Shown here piece by piece: positions 61,836 through 64,000 of a stretch of 64,000 nt of DNA. Source of the DNA: CAWCCP01 sp963701245 (GTDB taxonomy: Bacteria > Patescibacteriota > Saccharimonadia > Saccharimonadales > UBA4665). The stretch lies in the NCBI GenBank assembly GCA_963701245.1, contig OY969576.1:1488001-1552000 (forward strand), written 5' to 3'. The notes under the pieces were generated by a model. It saw only the letters and a program-made list of their open reading frames with translations. It was not told the origin of the DNA and ran no database searches. How positions within the stretch are numbered: the first letter of the stretch is position 1; every line of letters starts with the position of its first letter. A program made the position numbers and the translations under genes.

Positions 61836-63650
61836 CTAAAGTCCGCCGTAGCCACCACCATACCCATTATTATAAAATTGCGATGGTTTGAAATAGTCCG
61901 AAATTGGTATCGGAGTACCGCCTTTCACAGGCATAATGTAGAGCTCGCTACTATTCTTCGATACCAACAAATAGGAATCAGTAAACCATCCATACGGACT
62001 ATAATCGCTTAATCTTCCAACCGACACCGGATGTTGACCATTCGCATCCCCAACAAATAGATTATATTTACCATCAGCTGGTTCCGACCAGAACGTGTGA
62101 TTACCTGATGGAGATAGTAAAAATGTGGGGTAGCTATTGTAAAAATTCTGATCATTCAAATCTGTTGACGGAGTAACCGCACCATTACCGAATTCATAGT
62201 AGTTATTGCCGCTATCTGTTGAAAATTGGATGGCAATACTATTCGGCTCATCATAGGACACCGTATTGATTGAAAATTGTGGGAATTGGGATCCAACCTG
62301 AGAAACAAAACTCTTGATTACCGTATTATCGCTGCCGTCCGGATTCACGTTATTGAGAGTAGCCGGCTTATTATTCTGTTCTAAAACATATTCATCGTCC
62401 GCCGCCCAATTCATACTATAAACGACCTTACCGTCTAAGATGTAGACACTCCCAATATTCTCACCGAGATATGAATAATTACTCGTACCGGTCGCTATGG
62501 TTTGCACCAGTGTTGTTGAGGATTTAGTTGGTGCGTTATAGCTCTTCAGTAACTCTTGACCATTCTGCCATTGCAACACATTGTTCTGGTTGACTTCATA
62601 AATAAAGCGGTCACCATCCCATCCGACCAGCCTGAACGTCACATCACCGCCATCAATATTAGTCTCCTGACCAGTCGAGGTGTTTATAATATTGAGCTCA
62701 GGACCACCCGATGAACTACGTTGTGCAAGTAAAGCCAAGTATTTCCAGTCACGGGAAGCAAGCAGAACGGTATCTGTTGGCGATTCGTTACCCGTCCCAG
62801 CAAGCACAGTCTGACGATCAGTACCGTCTAAATTAGTTTTAACTACATCAATCGTGCCACTTAAATTAGACAGGAAGAAGACTGTGCCAGTCGGTGTCAA
62901 TCCAAAGGTATTCGCTGCCACAATTTGGTTCGTGACTTGTACCGTGATAGGAGAAGTATTGAAGTTACCGTCACTCACTGTTCCGGATTGGGTTATATGG
63001 GTCACCGGTAAAACAATAGTTGCCGTGCCATTTTTATCTGTTTTAGCCTCAGTATCAAGTATTTTTATATCAGCATTGGCGATCGGTTGATTGGTTACCT
63101 TATTTACGACTTTTATCGGTACCTGACGACCGGTGGCAACAATGTATTCTTGAAAGGTATCGCTTGCCTTACTCAATGAAACAAAAACAATCGGTGAAGA
63201 AGATCTATAGTACTGTTTACTGACTTCGAGTGCATGGCTGCCTACTGGTATGGAAATAGTAGCTTTGCCATTTGCCAACGTTGTAACAGTGCTCGACCCA
63301 AATGAAATTTTAGCCCCGGAAACCGGCGTATGCGTCATGCTATCCGATACCGTTACTACTGCGTCTTCTTTAAGAAACAGACCAAGGATGGAATACCTTG
63401 TTGTAGGGATAAGGTAAAGTACGACCACAATAAGCAACAACGTGAGTGGTAGGGTCCATATTTTATGATGCCAATAACCGAGTACCACTTTTTTAAAACC
63501 ATGTGCTAAGGATGACTTTTCGGAAATTACGGGTTTGAAAGGCGTGCTTGCCGGTTGTGGCAACACGCCTTTTTTACTTTCGTCAGTCGGTTTGATTTCG
63601 GCTGGCGCGCCTTTTGACACAGGTTGCTTAACTTTTTGACGTCCTAACAT
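61836..63650 (-). CDS. Membrane-anchored PEGA-like and propeller protein, paralogue
   Basis: A 604-residue paralogue of the protein at 52503. It has a shorter cytosolic tail, one helix (IWTLPLTLLLIVVVLYLIPT), and two beta-sandwich repeats (HTPVSGAKISFGSSTVTTLA; NQPIANADIKILDTEAKTDK). The propeller starts LTPTGTVFFLSNLSGTIDVV, and the C-terminus ends GGGYGGL. Shared blocks include VVKTNLDGxxxQTVLAGTGx and the final YGGL. Surface role inferred. Confidence 0.8.
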   Translation of the reverse strand: MLGRQKVKQPVSKGAPAEIKPTDESKKGVLPQPASTPFKPVISEKSSLAHGFKKVVLGYWHHKIWTLPLTLLLIVVVLYLIPTTRYSILGLFLKEDAVVTVSDSMTHTPVSGAKISFGSSTVTTLANGKATISIPVGSHALEVSKQYYRSSSPIVFVSLSKASDTFQEYIVATGRQVPIKVVNKVTNQPIANADIKILDTEAKTDKNGTATIVLPVTHITQSGTVSDGNFNTSPITVQVTNQIVAANTFGLTPTGTVFFLSNLSGTIDVVKTNLDGTDRQTVLAGTGNESPTDTVLLASRDWKYLALLAQRSSSGGPELNIINTSTGQETNIDGGDVTFRLVGWDGDRFIYEVNQNNVLQWQNGQELLKSYNAPTKSSTTLVQTIATGTSNYSYLGENIGSVYILDGKVVYSMNWAADDEYVLEQNNKPATLNNVNPDGSDNTVIKSFVSQVGSQFPQFSINTVSYDEPNSIAIQFSTDSGNNYYEFGNGAVTPSTDLNDQNFYNSYPTFLLSPSGNHTFWSEPADGKYNLFVGDANGQHPVSVGRLSDYSPYGWFTDSYLLVSKNSSELYIMPVKGGTPIPISDYFKPSQFYNNGYGGGYGGL

Positions 63651-63764
63651 AGTCGATGCATATCATTTTGCTAGATTAAGCATAACCGTAGTAATCGCTT
63701 TGCGCAATAATACGGTGACGAAACAAATTGGCTGGGCGATTGAATACTACAGGCTACTGTTACA

Positions 63765-64000
63765 TTAAAATTGTCGATTAAGTCTTTCCGCGGCTTCGAG
63801 CCCACTAGTAAATGCGCCTTCAATAAATGGTCCACCGATATAGTCGCCGGCAAACACAAGTCTCCCTTGCTTATTCTCAATACAGCCTTGGGTAAATACA
63901 TCCAGGCGGTTCAGTGAACCAACATCGAAAACGGGCAACGCCTTATCCCAAGCATGTATCCTGTAGCTTCTTGTCTTAAAAGGTTTTGTAAGATTTAGCT
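63765..64000 (-). CDS. FAD-dependent amine oxidase/oxidoreductase, C-terminal end
   Basis: The frame is open to the right edge and ends at TAA 63765-63767. The visible 77 residues contain the C-terminal FAD-binding motif of amine oxidase/protoporphyrinogen oxidase-like proteins: GRLVFAGDYIGGPFIEGAFT then SGLEAAERLNRQF, preceded by HAWDKALPVFDVG. The rest lies outside the window. Confidence 0.8.
   Translation of the reverse strand, partial: LNLTKPFKTRSYRIHAWDKALPVFDVGSLNRLDVFTQGCIENKQGRLVFAGDYIGGPFIEGAFTSGLEAAERLNRQF

Noticed and set aside
1..64000. Alternative genetic code with TGA as glycine, as in some CPR lineages
   Set aside because: TGA acts as a normal stop in several genes, including the original end of the FtsB-like gene and IS3 orfA; core proteins are full length without recoding.
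1..64000. GCTTATG-containing words as DNA-uptake sequences
   Set aside because: The word is only modestly over-represented; the clear long matches are tied to tRNA-end repeats, and scattered hits inside genes such as aspS look accidental.
1..64000. CRISPR array or cas genes
   Set aside because: No regularly spaced identical repeats and no Cas-like protein were found; the repeats seen are degenerate and irregularly spaced.

Overview
The window reads as chromosomal DNA of a Candidate Phyla Radiation (Patescibacteria) bacterium, most likely Candidatus Saccharibacteria. This is inference from gene content, not a computed placement. The signs are a short HrcA, an archaeal-type AspS, a MutY without an iron-sulfur cluster, many small membrane-anchored orphan proteins, and modest GC. 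Genes are dense, TGA behaves as a stop, and promoters have recognisable -35/-10 boxes.

Layout. 1-13.9 kb is a conserved core on the minus strand: a retropepsin/RimK ATP-grasp fusion running off the left edge, the CIRCE-controlled hrcA-grpE-dnaK-orf-dnaJ operon, a guanylate-kinase homologue, lepA, murJ, ftsH and tilS. 14-25 kb is an accessory region that starts at tRNA-Met(CAT). It holds a hydrolase, an orphan gene, a cupin, a decayed vapBC with an IS3-type element inside it, a GCS2-type ligase, and a sugar-transferase-like gene split by an IS200 element. 25-36.5 kb carries ribD and ribBA under an FMN riboswitch, a frameshifted UPF0016 exporter, a complete 29-codon transcription unit, small metabolic genes, a ZIP transporter, a flavin reductase, and a STAS/HATPase pair. 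36.6-41.6 kb contains tRNA-fMet, an IS481-like element, an FtsB/DivIC-like gene, tRNA-Ile2(CAT) and a Fic gene. 41.7-64 kb is mostly core again: dus, an ABC-2 exporter, a MurC-type ligase, tsaC, mutY, alkA-like, aspS, a DsbA-like protein, two paralogous membrane-anchored propeller proteins, a second identical IS481-like copy, and the end of an FAD oxidoreductase.

Most striking pattern. All three tRNA genes have anticodon CAT (elongator Met, Ile2, fMet), and each is followed on its own strand by small accessory genes. Between these genes lie short degenerate repeats that resemble the T-arm, acceptor and 3' flank of a tRNA. Several contain the two-part motif TCARTTC-N11-GGTTYCAAYTC with exactly 11 bases of spacing. 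Cargo includes a hydrolase, cupin, VapBC, Fic, flavin reductase and STAS/HATPase. I infer a tRNA-anchored, integron-like cassette array. No recombinase is visible in the window, so it would have to act from elsewhere.

How the genes work together. The chaperone operon is self-regulated through two CIRCE sites that overlap its promoters. TilS would modify the CAT-anticodon tRNA-Ile2 found here. AspS of this type normally needs GatCAB. RibBA and RibD cover only the early riboflavin steps. The Fic and HATPase genes each have their own inverted-repeat operator, as expected of self-contained modules.
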